From Lycocorax pyrrhopterus obiensis (Eukaryota > Chordata > Aves > Passeriformes > Paradisaeidae), in NCBI GenBank assembly GCA_014706295.1, contig JACSVZ010000007.1, positions 57,364,975 to 57,428,974 of the forward strand: 64,000 bases of DNA, given 5' to 3'. The translations under genes and the position numbers were made by a program. This document shows, in pieces, positions 38,001 to 50,800 of the stretch (the first letter of the stretch is position 1; each line of letters opens with the position of its first letter). The notes below the pieces were generated by a model. The model was not told where the DNA came from and did no database searches. It saw nothing but the letters and a program-made list of their open reading frames with translations.

Positions 38001-41000
38001 TAGCAAAAGAGAGGGGGTCAGTGTCAGAGAGTTTGACAGGGAACATGGGAAAAGCTAACTGACCTTTATGGAGAATGTCAGCACAGGGGACCAAGGCTTA
38101 ATCCTCAAAAAGCCCTGAGGTATCACTCTCATTGGTGCCAGGAAATTTGTGCCCCTCTGAACAGGCAGGCACACTTACCAACAGAGCATGCAGGTCCAGA
38201 TGCTGTGTGTGCCTTGATTATTGCATAATATTACCAAATAGGATTTTTTTTAAACCTTTAAAATGCCCTGCTCAAACAAATCCAGCTTCATTTTTCAGAT
38301 GTCAGTAAAAGGACCAGCTCATTTCTTTGATGTAAATATTAACTGAGTATGTTGAATCTGCTCTCTCACAAAATCACTTCTTTCCCAAAAAGAGTGGAAG
38401 GATATGTTGTTGAACACAATGAATTTCCCTTCTGCCAAACTGGAATACCATCACTAGAACACTGAATGAATTGATCTGGGATACCTCAGGAAGTACCTTT
38501 AAAAAGTGCAGTATCAACAGCTTTGCCTTGTAAGGGTGAGAAGCCCTTGACATACACAGATCTCCAAATTTCTTATAAACCTACCTGATTCCTTGTAAAA
38601 CACTTTTAATTCTCTTGGCAAAACCACTAAGCCTTTATGGGGATGACTTTGTGACGTGCCTTTTTGAGCTCCGTCTCCCTCCTTCTGTTTCTTTTCCAGG
38701 TAAGAGCAAGCCAAGAATTAGAGTTCTCTGGTTTGCTGCTGTTGTCACTGGACACTCTGCCACTGACAGGGACCAGCTCCTGCATTTTCTCACCACTACG
38801 AGTGCCATCGCATTGAGAATTATTGACATTGTCACCGAGGGGGCTATAGTTGTGTGAGTATAAATAGACACAGTGCTGGGAAAAGACACTCGAGGATAAA
38901 TAGCAAAGGCAGTGCATTGTGTGAGACCAAAATAACTCCATAGTGTTCACTGAGAGTACCTTCTGCTGGCTGTGGTGTACTGGCTGTTTCCAGCCAGAAT
39001 CCTTGTCTTCTCCTGAGAGGCAAAAAGCATGTGTGGCTTCAGAAGCCATGGGGCTCCTCTCTGTCCCTCCAAGACTGTGACACTGAGAAGCTGGGACCCA
39101 CTTATGAGTACACTGTGAGTAGCAGTGCTCGATATCCAGCATCTGCCAACCTTCTCAGAGCTGTGCAGATCCCAGGTAAAATTACCAGCACCTGTATGGA
39201 CTCTTCTCTCTCTCCCTCCCTTGCATTCACAGGGTCTCTTCAGCATCCCCCTCTGACAGGGCCCAGTTTGGGGGTTTCACCCATGCTCTGTACCCCCAGA
39301 GGATGCTTATGGATGGCTTATGGATCTCATTGAGAGGCAGAAGCATGACAGAAAGATTTGGGCTAAGTCATTTGGTGTGTGTATGTATGTCACCTGAATG
39401 TGTCTCACCAGTTTGGGTGAGAAGGTGTGTGGGTGCTTGGGACTGTGAGGGGAGAGTAAGATGCAACAGGTCCATAATGTCCATGTTCTGACACAGTGGG
39501 GGGCTTGAGTGAGAGCCTGGGGTTCGTTCTGCAAACTGGACCAATGAAATACCAATTTGATCCTAGACTAATGGGTATTGAAAGAGCCACACTCCTGGCA
39601 TGTGACTCCATTGATATTAATTCATCAAGGACAAGCTTGGCTTGGATGATACCTCAGATGAGAACCATAGAGAAGTATTTCATCAAAACACAATACATGG
39701 ACAAGTTCCTGATCTTCAATGGAACTGACAAAGATTCACATTTAGAACTCATTCGAAAGCTAAAACAATGTTTTGGCATTTATAATGGTGTTTGCAAATG
39801 TCCTCTGAGCACTTGAATTATGTTATTTTACTCTACAAAGTTACTATTCCACTGATTCATTTTTTCTTTGTTTGTTCTATTTTGAAGTAGAACATTATGG
39901 AGAAATCCAGAACTCAAAGCCAATTCATCTGTTTGGAATCCCTGGTACAGCAACGTTTATTTTTAAAGGAATCTTTTAATGATCTTTTCCAATTACAAAA
40001 TAATAAAAGAAAGACAATTCTTATCCTGCATTATTATGTTATTGTATTACATGTAAGCCCCTTTAAGCAGTAAATTGCTCATGATATTAAAGCTAGATTC
40101 CTGGATTCTTACCTGACTTCTCTGCTTTGCTACCAGCCTTCTGCTCAGTGTAGTACATGAGGTTTCCCTTTGAAGAGAAAGTCCCCTCTTGAGTGGTATT
40201 CTAGTCACAACATTCAGGTGTTTCAGACTGTGAAGGGAAGGTCAAAAACTAAAAAAGAATATAGTTCTACTCATGCCAAGGGTGTGGTAACACAGCGATC
40301 AAGCCCTGTTTGGAAATGAATTTAGAATAGCATAGAAAGCAATTATTTTGATGCAGATACGCTCTCAGCTAGGTTTCTCACCTTTCTGTAGTCACACAAC
40401 TTCTGCTGAAAGATTATACCTGGGACTGACATTTGGACTGTCATCAACCAATAGGTCAGACTCAACATCAAGAAGAAGGACTACTCTTCAAAGAGATAAT
40501 CTAAATTGTCTATTTGGTTTCTAATAGGCACATGCAACTTTGTCCTGTTTAAAGTTACATCCTCACTACAAAGTTAAGCTCAGTTCTTATTGGGTTTTGC
40601 TCCACAAGATTTCATCATCCACAGAGACAGTTCAGAAATACTGTGAGTTTTGCTCCAAGACATTCATGGCTCCATGTACTCAGTCAGCAGGGGATGCAGT
40701 GTCTCATTTGTCCAGATACACATCTGCTGCTTCAGGCCTGGAAAATCTGTTCATGCTTCCAGCCAGAAGTCTCCAGAGGATTAAGTAGCCTCCAGCAAAA
40801 CTCTTCTGAAAGAGTGTTGAAATAAAAAATGTTAACATGTCCAAAACACTGATTAAACCTAAATTAATCCTGAAGAAGTTATGGCAGCCCTTCTGTGTGT
40901 ATGAACCTGCTGAACCAGCAACTGTGCAACATCTGAAGCAGCAGCCATTCAGGGACAAAGTAAAAGCATAACAAGAAATCCAGGATCTGCCTGGGGTATG

Positions 41001-41529
41001 TTCCAGACAGCTTGTCTGCTGCTAACTCCTAAGTGGCAAGTCCTTCACTGCACTCTGCTGCAGTTGTGACCTCTGCCAGCTCAGTGAGACAAGAACAGAT
41101 CCACTATCAAGCCACAGTTGATCATGTTGATGTAAATTCAGTTTCAGAGAGGTCTCAGCCCACCCAGGACTCTTGTTAGATCTGTTAGGGACTCATGAAG
41201 TCCTTCACCAACCCTTTGAGTGAGCACTAGGAGGTTCAGGACAGGAAGTCCTGTAGTACCTACAGAACACCTGAAGGGTGGCAGATTAGAGTGGAGCAGC
41301 AGAGAGTGCTGCTTAAACCCTGTAATCCTCACAACCACAGGTTAGAGACCTTCCTGGCAGCTCTGGTTCCTGAACCACTACTGCTACTACCACCCTCTCA
41401 TTTAGAATCCCATGTCACATGGGTGACTGGGGGGCTCTGTGGCATTTAGGACATGCTACATTCAATGTTGCACAATTTAAGGCGCATTTCTGGGGAATTC
41501 AGCAGTGGAATTTTCTTGGTCCTCCTTTC
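29074..41529. other. No recognised gene; unique-looking AT-rich DNA
   Basis: Upstream of BRF1 for about 12.5 kb I see no exon of a known family and no clear LINE copy. The longest frames (for example 39496-39816 plus, 106 codons, and 38627-39142 minus) lack domains, and their codons look like random AT-rich sequence. A T-rich run with TTG repeats is at 31503-31540. The region may be intergenic or intron of an unseen gene. Confidence 0.5.
31503..31540. repeat. T-rich simple sequence with TTG repeats
   Basis: A T-run, then GTTTGGTTGTTGTTGTTGG and another T-run. A low-complexity tract with no evident function. Confidence 0.75.
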
Positions 41530-42450
41530 ACTACTAATGTACCTGTAGAAGCCCTTCTTGTTGCTCTTGCCATCATCACCAGCTATCAGCTCATGCCCAG
41601 GTTTGGCTTTCTTAATCCCATTCTGTGTAATTCTGCACTGCTCCTGGATTGCCTGTCCCTGCTTCCCCCTGTTATGTGTTTTCTTTTCATGTATGAGTTA
41701 GTCAGTAGTTCTCTGTTCACCCCGGCCTCATGCACTGCCTGCTTAACCTCCTGCATGACAGTAGGGATCATGCCTGGGCTCTGAGGAGATGGCCCTTGAA
41801 GATCATCCACCCTAAATGTCCCTTTATTCTTCACAGCAATATCCCATGACAAGCTGCTTGCTAGTTTCCTGAACAAGCCAAAGTCTGGTGTTCTGAGCCC
41901 ACGGTCATTGTTCTGCTACTCACCTTTCTCTGCTTTCTCTTGATCTTAAATTCTACCACTTCTTGGTCTGTAAGGCTGCCATTGTCCATCACAACCCCAA
42001 CCATTTCTTCCTTGTTTGTGAGTAATAAATCAATCAGAGCATCCTCCTACTCAGCATGGCCAGCGCCTGTGTCAAGAAATCGTCCCTGACCCACTCCAGA
42101 AATCTGGATTTCTTGCCCTACTGTGTTTCCTGCTTAGCAGATTTTAGATCAGGCAGTAAATCTTACAAAAGCCAGAGCTTGAAACAGTGACACTTCTTCC
42201 ACTAGTGAGAGAAGGCTTCATCTATTTTGTCTTCCTGGCCAGGTGATCTGTAGCAAATGCTTACCACAATGTTACCTGTGTTGGCCTTCCCTCTGCTCCC
42301 AGCCATCACACAGTCCATAGCAGAAGTCCACGCATCTGAGCTGCTCCTCTCTGTGCATGGCATAGCTGTCATTCACATCTCATCCTACTCCTCCTAAAAT
42401 GCACGTATCCACCCATCACAGCACTTCAGCTGTTAGAGCTCTTACAGCTT
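41530..42450 (-). mobile_element. CR1 ORF2 endonuclease-region copy
   Basis: In antisense the order matches the 5' half of CR1 ORF2: AGAAGCCCTTCTTGTTGCTC, GCCTCATGCACTGCCTGCTT, GAACAAGCCAAAGTCTGGTG, TCTACCACTTCTTGGTCTGT, CTTGTTTGTGAGTAATAAAT, CCAGGTGATCTGTAGCAAAT and CACAATGTTACCTGTGTTGG. The 3' half is absent, unlike the usual 5'-truncated copies, so it is an internal relic. The plus-strand open frame 41419-41784 is only its antisense shadow. The copy is old and carries many stops. Confidence 0.8.
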
Positions 42451-42965
42451 CTAAGTACAGAGGAGCAATGGGTGGGTCAGTCCCCTGCCTGTCCAGGTCT
42501 GCAGTACTCTGAATATGGTGTCTCCCAATCCAATCAATACAGAGATCTGGGCACTGTCTCGAGATGACTTACTGGAACACCTAAATTAGATGGTGCACCT
42601 TCATCTCTCAATTATTACTCAGAAAAATGATAATAATAGCCTTGGGGCAAGGCTTTAATCCACAATCCCCACACATCCCATTACAGTCAAACACACCATG
42701 CATACTGTGTCAGGTGCAGTAGAAAGAATAACTATTCTTTTCCAATGTAATAAAGACAGATGAACAATGGAAGCCCTCTCTCAGAGATCTAGTGTCCATT
42801 TCCTTCACAAAGTCAAGGACTTCCCTGCTTGCCCAGATACTGTCGTGGTTGATGTGCTTCTGTTGGCTTCAGACAGGAGAGAGAAAAGGAAGGAGCCACA
42901 CAGAGGGGAACCCATTTGAGGTCAGACCCTGTCAGGACCGGCAGACCTGTGGATTTGTGTCCAGC

Positions 42966-43062
42966 AATGACTTGTCTGTGTCTGTTTCGGCTGTATTCAA
43001 GGAAAGGGAAAATGACTTGTCTGTGTCTGTTTCGGCTGTATTCAAGGAAAGGGAAAATGACT
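42966..43062. repeat. Perfect 45-bp tandem duplication
   Basis: Units 42966-43010 and 43011-43055 are identical as read (AATGACTTGTCTGTGTCTG...AAGGGAA), followed by seven more matching bases. As 45 is a multiple of three, the open frame at 42792-43082 plus gains a 15-residue repeat (NDLSVSVSAVFKERE), but that frame has no other sign of coding. Complete identity means a recent event or an assembly artefact. Confidence 0.95.
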
Positions 43063-43641
43063 GTTTATCTTTCTGTAGATAAACAAGATCACAGGGAGAA
43101 ATACACTTCATTTATATGAGCAGTGTCTCTTCCAAATAGAAAGGCTGTGACAGGTGACAGCATACTTACAGCCTGTTCATTGAGCCTGAGTATGATCTCT
43201 TTCACATGGAAGAAGAATTGGGGTAAGAACATCTTGAAATTCTTCAAATTGCACTTTGGTTTCTTTCCTTCAAGTTGTAAAAATCTCACTGCAGATATTT
43301 ACAATTGAGTTTGAGCCACAGGAGCTGTATCTGGTTTGTGGTGCTTCCAGTGCAGTTTCTTTACAAGATGAAGCTCTTAGTCCCAGCCAGCACAGGAGCA
43401 CATATCACCAACATTTGGAAGCAGGAAAATCCAGAAAGGAAATCCAGACTGACAGCCTCTCTTCCTGCAGCAAATCTCTGCCTGATCCAGTTTCCGGTTT
43501 GACTGCTGCTCTTTCCTGCAGTACACCTGCAGGTAAAAAGGCAATACAAGCAACACACCCATTCCCAGGTGAGGAGCGAGTGAGGTGATGGTGCAGCTGT
43601 GTCTGTACAAAGGAACTCCTACTGGTCCTCCTTGAGTGGAG

Positions 43642-43671
43642 GATGGTTGGTTGGTTGGTTGGTTGGTTGGT
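43642..43671. repeat. (GGTT)n microsatellite
   Basis: About seven uninterrupted GGTT/TTGG units. Likely length-polymorphic. Confidence 0.95.
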
Positions 43672-43878
43672 GCAGCTTTGGCTTTGAGAGGGTAAGGGAG
43701 ACAAACCACAGAATAAACAGGAGCAATAAGAAGCATCTTTAGAGCTCTGTCAACGAGTGCTTTGTCTCTCTGAGAGGGGAACTAAATGGATGAGCTAAAA
43801 AATATTTTCCCCCCAGGCAGAGAGGAAACACTGGTGGGATCAGGAAACACAATGGCATCTTTCACCGCTGCGGCACCC

Positions 43879-43922
43879 AGTGACAAACAGCCCCATTTGT
43901 AGTGACAAACAGCCACATTCCT
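43879..43922. repeat. 22-bp two-copy tandem repeat
   Basis: AGTGACAAACAGCC recurs at 43879 and 43901, and the 22-bp units match at about 18 positions. A small local duplication. Confidence 0.8.
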
Positions 43923-46377
43923 CAACACATATAGGAGTGTTAGTTCGCTGGTCTCACTAGAGCTTAGCACTACTGAAATGTCTGTAGGATTCCAAGCAAA
44001 AAAGGACAAATCCTGTTATTTTGCTGATGAAATTCTGGGTTTGGCCTGTGCAGAAAAACGTGCTGTTCAGACTGCCTTGGTATTCCGTGTATATCAGGCA
44101 CTGGCCCCTAACAGGACAAGAACAGTCTGAACCAGAGAGACTAGAGACAGGGAACCTGCAGGACCTCCAGGTCCTGCCACGCTGGCTCACAGAGAACCTG
44201 CTGAGCCCAATGGGTGCTGCCTTCATAGGTTGCTGCTTCAAACTCATCTGCAATACAAGTAAAATGGACTTGAGCTCACTTTACTTCTTTCCATACCTCA
44301 AGACACCCAACTACACATCATGGTCACCCCAAATCCAGCTTGGTCCCCTTGATACACTGCCACCTTTCTCACAGCTGCGAAGTCTGAAACTCCCAAGGAC
44401 AGAGTTTCCTTAATTAATCATCAGGCAGACTTTTTTTCTTTTCTCTGTCTCTTTTTCCATTTCTGAGTTGCGACGTTTCCTGCCAACGTTCTGCTTGGAA
44501 TGAATTTCTACAACAGAGCCATATAACTTCTGAAAATAGATACTTACACTGGAAAGACTGACACACCCTATATGGAGCCTGTGAGTGGCAGAACCATAAT
44601 CAAAAGAGAGTCAAGACACTAGGCCGTGCTAGCAGCATTCAATTAGGCTCTGAGCAAAGCAGCCCTTAGAGAAGAAAGTAAATGGGAACTCTGTAAACGC
44701 CCCCAGGCTCTTTTCATCACTCAGAGGCGTTTCAGTTTGTTCTCTTTAGGGTAACCCTAGCTCAGGCGAGTTATTCCAATATAGCTGGTATGTTCAGAAC
44801 CCCTTGAAAAATAAAAATTCACGGAAATGGCCAACTGTCGTGATTTCCTGATATGAAACTGTGTGCAAAACCTGTGGGGAAAAAAGCCAGTAGTCATATG
44901 ATATGTCTGAGCTCTGCCTATCATTAGCAAGGGTGGGTTTTTCAGGATAAAATTCTCCTGGGCTAAATAACAGGAGAGTGATAAATAAAGCTTGTCAACT
45001 GCCCTTTCTGACTCACTCTCTCCTGCTCAAGGGTGACTCACTGTCATGTGTGAAAGGCTGCCAGGTCTTGCTTACATGCTGAAATAAGCATGGGTTCTCT
45101 GTGTTAGACACACATACCCTCAGAAAAAGCAGACACTTGCTGCTGAGAAGGCAGCCCTGGAAAGGACTCTGCTGACTAAAGGACCTGAACTTCAAGGTAT
45201 TTCTCCACCCTTTCTGAAAAGTTCAAGGTTGTTGTCAGATTACCACAGAAAACTTAGATGCAAAGCCGTGGCTGAGGGCTTGGCTGGTGAGTGCAGTGTT
45301 TTAAACCACGGCTCACTAGGACCATGAGGTTTTACCCAGGTAACTCCTATGGAGTGAGCCAGACAGCACATTCTGGGTGCAGACAGAAGTAACCGAGACC
45401 ATGCCTGGGGCAGAGCTGCCTTTTGTCCAAGGAAAACGGCATGAAAAAAGCAGTCCCTTGTTTCTCACTATTTCATGGGGCTGCTCTCTCGAGGAGCCTG
45501 TGAGGAACCTGCCTTGAATCTGTAGAGGGGCAAACAAAGCACATTGAACATCATCTCTGAGTGTGAGTAGCTCATTGACTGTTCCTGAGCAGCACCAGCA
45601 CCTGCTCAGCGCTCCCTCCTCTCTGCAGTGACAAGGACCTTGCAGGTAAGTGGCCATGCACAAAAACCTTGTTTGCACCCAGGAGCTTTGCTGCCTACGT
45701 GAGTGTGTGCTCCACCCTTTGGTCTTCTCCTGTCATCCCGGGCCCACCACTGGCCAAGTGCGCAACTCTGTGAAATCTCTGCCCCAGGCACTAATAACAA
45801 GTCCCAGTTATTAGCACATACCACAGTCTGCATTGCCCTGCAGACAGGAGGCAAAGGACACCTTGCCCTTGTCCTCTTTCGAAGGCTCCGTGCACTGTCG
45901 CTGTGCCGTGACAAAGCAAGGTGCTTTTGCAAGGATAAGCGTGCTGGGATGTCAAGGCGCAGATCTCAGAGGGCCCTGTGATGCAGCTAGAGGGACACAG
46001 CTGCGCCTGTCCTGTGGCACACAGAGGGCTCCTCATGCAGGAACTGACAGGTTTCTCCCAAGACTAAGAGGGGAAGATGTGCCGTGGCCTCCCTCAGCTC
46101 CAGGTGTTGGCCAACATCTTGCTGCATCATGTAGGGAAACCATGCTGCTGCAGGGCAGTGATGCCACAGCTGCCTCCTGCATGTCCCACCAGGCGTGCAC
46201 CATGCAGGAGCCACCCATGCAGCTGGGAAAGACACTGGCATATGCTTTGACCCAGCAAGGGTCTCAGAAAAACTGCAGCTAAAGCCCCATCTTAAGGTCT
46301 TGTCACCATTTTTCAGATCATATGATCGCAAACCTGTCTGTCCAAAATGGAGGTATAACCTAGAAATGTTAATTTTT

Positions 46378-46482
46378 AATAGAATCACAGAATGGTTTGG
46401 GTCGGAAGGGACCTTAAAGATCGTCTAGTTCCAATTCCCCTGCCACGGGCAAGGACACCTTGCACTAGACCAGGCTGCTCAG
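46378..46482 (-). mobile_element. Very short CR1 3' end
   Basis: TAGAATCACAGAATGGTTTG, then GGAAGGGACCTTAAAGATCG and CCTGCCACGGGCAAGGACAC: the last ~100 bp of CR1, minus strand, well preserved and extremely 5'-truncated. Confidence 0.93.
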
Positions 46483-47823
46483 AGAATAAAGAGTGTACCA
46501 TCACTTACATGAGGAAGATACAGAAGCCACATGTAGTTCTAAATATATCTTTTATATTTATTCTTCTCTGGGAGAAGGTTTCCATCCCCTAAAATTTCTG
46601 AGAGGTTATATTTAAATATTTTTGCTGCGTACCAGAATGGATGTCTAATGAAAAGCTTAAAGAGAAGCTGCAGGCCACAACAGCCTCATCCAATGGTAAA
46701 AGGACTCACCTGACACATGGAAAACAAGCCTAGGCCACAATGCTACTTAGGCATTAATATCACATGTGCCAGTCTAAGTGAGGAGACTAAGTATTAGCTG
46801 TGAACCTGCACTGCAAGTGTCTGTCTCAATAAGGCAGTGCAGGGCCATCCCACAGAAGTGATCTAGTCCCTGGTCTATTGGTTACTCCAGAAGAGGTAAA
46901 TGTCTCATCATAATTGTGCTACAAATTTTCATCCTTTTGAAAACGGAACCATATACTGCAATGGTAAAAAAAAATTGTATCATTCTTATCCAGCACTGAT
47001 ATGTTTTGATGAAAAACTTCCAAATTGGCACTAATATGTCAAATTTCTCTTCTTAGCAATGATGAAATATTACACCTCTGCTTTTCTTCCACTGTTTAAT
47101 CATCCATTACTTTTCCATTGATTCTTAGCAGCTATGACGAAGTCAGGATTTCATCCTAAATTTTCCTTGATAAAATTTCCATACTAACATTTTAATATTT
47201 GGCAGGTACAGATAGTTTTATAGGTAAAATAGTCATTAATTAAGGTTAATTCTATCCAAGGAAAAAAGTGAAAGATAGGAAAGGAAGTTTAAAAAAAATA
47301 AGTGAACCCAATATATTAGAGATTCTGGAGTAGCTTCCTTCAGAAGCAAAATTTCACCAATTTTTTGGCTGTACTAAGTCATGTCTCCTGGTTGTTTTGC
47401 TAACTCTTTAGAAAAAACAGGGTTGACATTGAAATCAATAATCATATTCATCTGCAGGTGCCAAAGCACTTCTCAAATTTTTTCTCAGGAAAATAGTCTT
47501 CTCAGAAATGGCCCGACAAAGGCATTAAGATGAAGGACCAGGAATTACAGCCCAGATCTCCAGTCACCCAGCCCAGTCCCTTGTGTGTCAAACTCCCCCA
47601 GCTCTGACAAATGAGTTGGGCGTCTTAAGCTGCAATTTCAAAGTGATTTACTGAGCAAAGTGGAACCACATTGTCACACACACCACTGCTGCGAGCTGCT
47701 CTGATTGCAGTCACCTTCTGCCATTGCTCTTCAGAGCACAGTGCTCCCACTGCTCAGCCTTCCTCTGGGGGCTTCTCAGGGTGGCAAACTGAGGTCATTT
47801 GTCAGGATAGAGGAACCACTCAT

Positions 47824-47864
47824 CCTTCTTCTTCTTCTTCTTCTTCCTCTTCCTCTCCTCCTCC
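47824..47864. repeat. (CTT)n/(CTC)n microsatellite
   Basis: CTTCTTCTTCTTCTTCTTC followed by CTCTTCCTCTCCTCCTCC: a pyrimidine trinucleotide tract. Confidence 0.93.
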
Positions 47865-50800
47865 ATTGTCCCATGGGATGTGCTCATCCAGGATTTTAAC
47901 TCACTACAATGAGCTCCAGTGATGCCCGCCCTGTTAGAAAACATCGTGTTAATCTGCTTGACACAATGAAGAAGAGAAAAACAGGAGAGAGGGGTACAGG
48001 TTTGCAATGTTTCCTACGTAAATCAGCAAAGAACCTTGCCTCTCTTAGCAGAGAATGTCTGCTCTGCCCCAGGGGAAAACAAATAACCATGCTTGTACCC
48101 TCAGCACCTTGAAAACCCGTGGTGTTCCTGTCTGGAGTGAGCATGCACACAGCATGGACTGCAGACATCCCAGTGAAGCTCCCTGAGAGTTTGGTTCCTT
48201 TGCATACCAATTACATGACTCTGTGCATAATGTATAAAGCCAAGATGCTCGGGATGCACCCGATGATCCCAGAGCATGCACAAAACAATTACAGGAGCGT
48301 TTGCAGCAAATTTCACGCTCTTAAGAAATACCAGACTCGCTGGTCATGTGCTGTAGACATGTCCAAAGATTTTGCATGTGCCGTGCTCTAGCATTCATGA
48401 AGGCAATTCTTAATTTCTCATTTCCAGGCAAAAGAAGACTTAAGTCTTAAAGGGAGCTTTCCATACACTTCAACAGAGCAAAACTGATTTGCTGATAACT
48501 CAGTAGTCCTGAGTTATTGCATTTAAAAGTACTGCAGTGATATTGCTGTTAGCCACAGCTGGATGGGAAATGGATTTCCTCTCCTGTGGCATACCCAGGC
48601 TTGAAAGATTTTGTGTTTAGCATGAATCAGGAGAAAAGGTCCTATTTCTATTACCATCAAAATTGCATATTTAAAGTGCAATGTAGTAACAAAATTACTT
48701 TTTTGGAATAAAGTATATCACTAATGTCTGATCAGAACATTATTAAAAACTAAAAGTCAAGAAGACTGAAGAAGTTGGAATGAATCATGAGCAAAGAAAT
48801 AAATTTGTTTTGATTTTCAGAAGTTTTGATTAATTTCTGCTCAATCTTATGTTAATACATACTTCCTTTCCACAGAAAACTTACGATTTTTAACAAAGCA
48901 CTACAATTGGTGGTAGGTGCTTTGCCATCAAATAACCAAGAGAACTATCTCTGCAAGCTTCAGGCTCTCTCAGCCCTCTCAGAACCCACACTCCTGTTCC
49001 TCCTGTGCAGACCAAATCCTCAGTCCAGTGGCCCCTCTCCCAGGGAGAAAGGTTTAAGTTTTATCCTTCCTCACAGCACTACCAAATCCATGGATGGACC
49101 AGGGAAGATTTGAAAGCACTGTTTTTTTAAAGGTATGCAGACAGATGAGGCTAGAAACAGCGTGAGCTCAGATGGATTTCGTCTTGCTCAACTCTGACCA
49201 GTTTGGCTTAGTCTTGGCTAGTCTAACCTGAGATCACCACCCAGTTTCCCTCAATAATCAATGGAAAGAGACTGATGGGATGAGTCACTCTGTGGGGGTT
49301 CCTATCACACACATCTGTCTCAAGAGGCAGCAATTCACCCTCTGGCTGAGCTTCTTTATGCCACAGTGGCTGTTGAGGCAGCCGAAGGCATGGTCTGACT
49401 GGACAGTGTTTGGGCAGCTGCAGGTAGACAAGATGATCCCCACCCTGAATGACAGCATTATTATCACAGAAAATATCACTACCAAATACCAGCTCATGGC
49501 ATCCCACCTCCACATGTCTGCTTGCTGCTTAAAAAAACAAAATCTGGCTTTTCACTCCTATGTAACATTTGTCATCCCTGGCATGAGCTGAATCAACTCC
49601 CTATAAATCTGATCTCTACCAAGCCTGTTCTTGAAAAGATGGCCTCACTGGGGCTGCTGGGTATCCTTGGAACTGAATCCAGAGTTCCCCTTTCAAGGAA
49701 AAGTTTCCCAGTTTATGAAGTGCAAAGTATAATTTGGGCCCTGATGTTCTGTACTGATCTGCTGAAGCCCTGCTACATGGCAAGTCTCACAAATGGCTGA
49801 TGGAGCTGCATATGGCAGGTCAGAGGAGCTTATTGGCATCTAGAAATGTCACCAAGGGCAATGGAAATGAAAGACTGTGAAATTTCTTACCTACAGAGAC
49901 GAAACTATGAGGCCAATGACGAGAAGAAATCTATAGAGCAGACTGCCCAGAGGGACCTCAGGCTGTGGTGGGAACTGTCTGGAGTCCAAGAGCCACCAAG
50001 GGACTGAAACTCCTCAGCTTGGAGCTCCAAGGGGAAAAGGTTTGGGCTGAAGGGCAAAGAAATGGTATTTTACAGGGACACCTAGGCCCTGGAGGTAAAA
50101 TTTTACTCTACACACTCTGCCCTGCAAAAACTACTGGGGGGAGCCAAAAAAGGAAAGGAGCATTTGGGTGTATGTGCAAGGGAGGGACACGCTCTGGGCT
50201 GACACTCAGTCACACTCTCCATTTATCTTTGTGACTTTCATACCTCAAAGAAGCTCCGATCTTTGTGCAATGATGTTTTTCTCCTAAGGCAGCGAACAAG
50301 AGCACAAAATTAATAGCAGCAGTTGTCCTTTCAGTTCTCTGAGCAGAGCATTGAATATGACTCATGGGGCTATGCCAAGCTGGCATGCCACCATGGCAAT
50401 AAAGTTGTTGCTGGTAGATCCTCATTAACAGCACGCGGAGACCCTCTGTCCAAGAGAAAGACGGGACTTCTGCGTTGCCTCAGAAGAAGAAAATGCAAAA
50501 TATTGTATGGCTGAGTTAATGAAATCTGACAGAGAACAAAGCTGGTTGTGGTGAGCAGGCGAGGCTCCCCTGCTATGCTATCTAGACTGAGCTCTCTGCA
50601 TGGGGCCCTCAAAAGTGGTCAGCGCTGATCTAACCCAGTTCCCACTGAAGGCAATAAAAAAACCCTTCCTGACATCACTGGAAGAGCAACAAGCAGAGTT
50701 ACTGGGGGCACAAAGCCAGGACAACGCTGAGACAATGAACTTGAAAACCAGGAAGGGGGTGCCTGATGTATCTCCAAGAAGAAATGTAAAACATGCCCTA

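Larger units (their letters stand above)
42451..46377. other. No recognised gene; several small repeats
   Basis: Contains the 45-bp tandem duplication, the GGTT microsatellite and a 22-bp two-copy repeat listed separately. Open frames such as 44021-44413 plus and 45833-46282 plus have no recognisable domain. Confidence 0.5.

Noticed and set aside
39496..39816. 106-codon plus-strand frame
   Set aside because: Considered as a possible exon, but it has no recognisable domain, no convincing paired splice sites and no neighbouring exon.
41419..41784. 121-codon plus-strand frame with hydrophobic segments
   Set aside because: Most of it is the antisense of a CR1 ORF2 relic, so the apparent membrane segments are an artefact.
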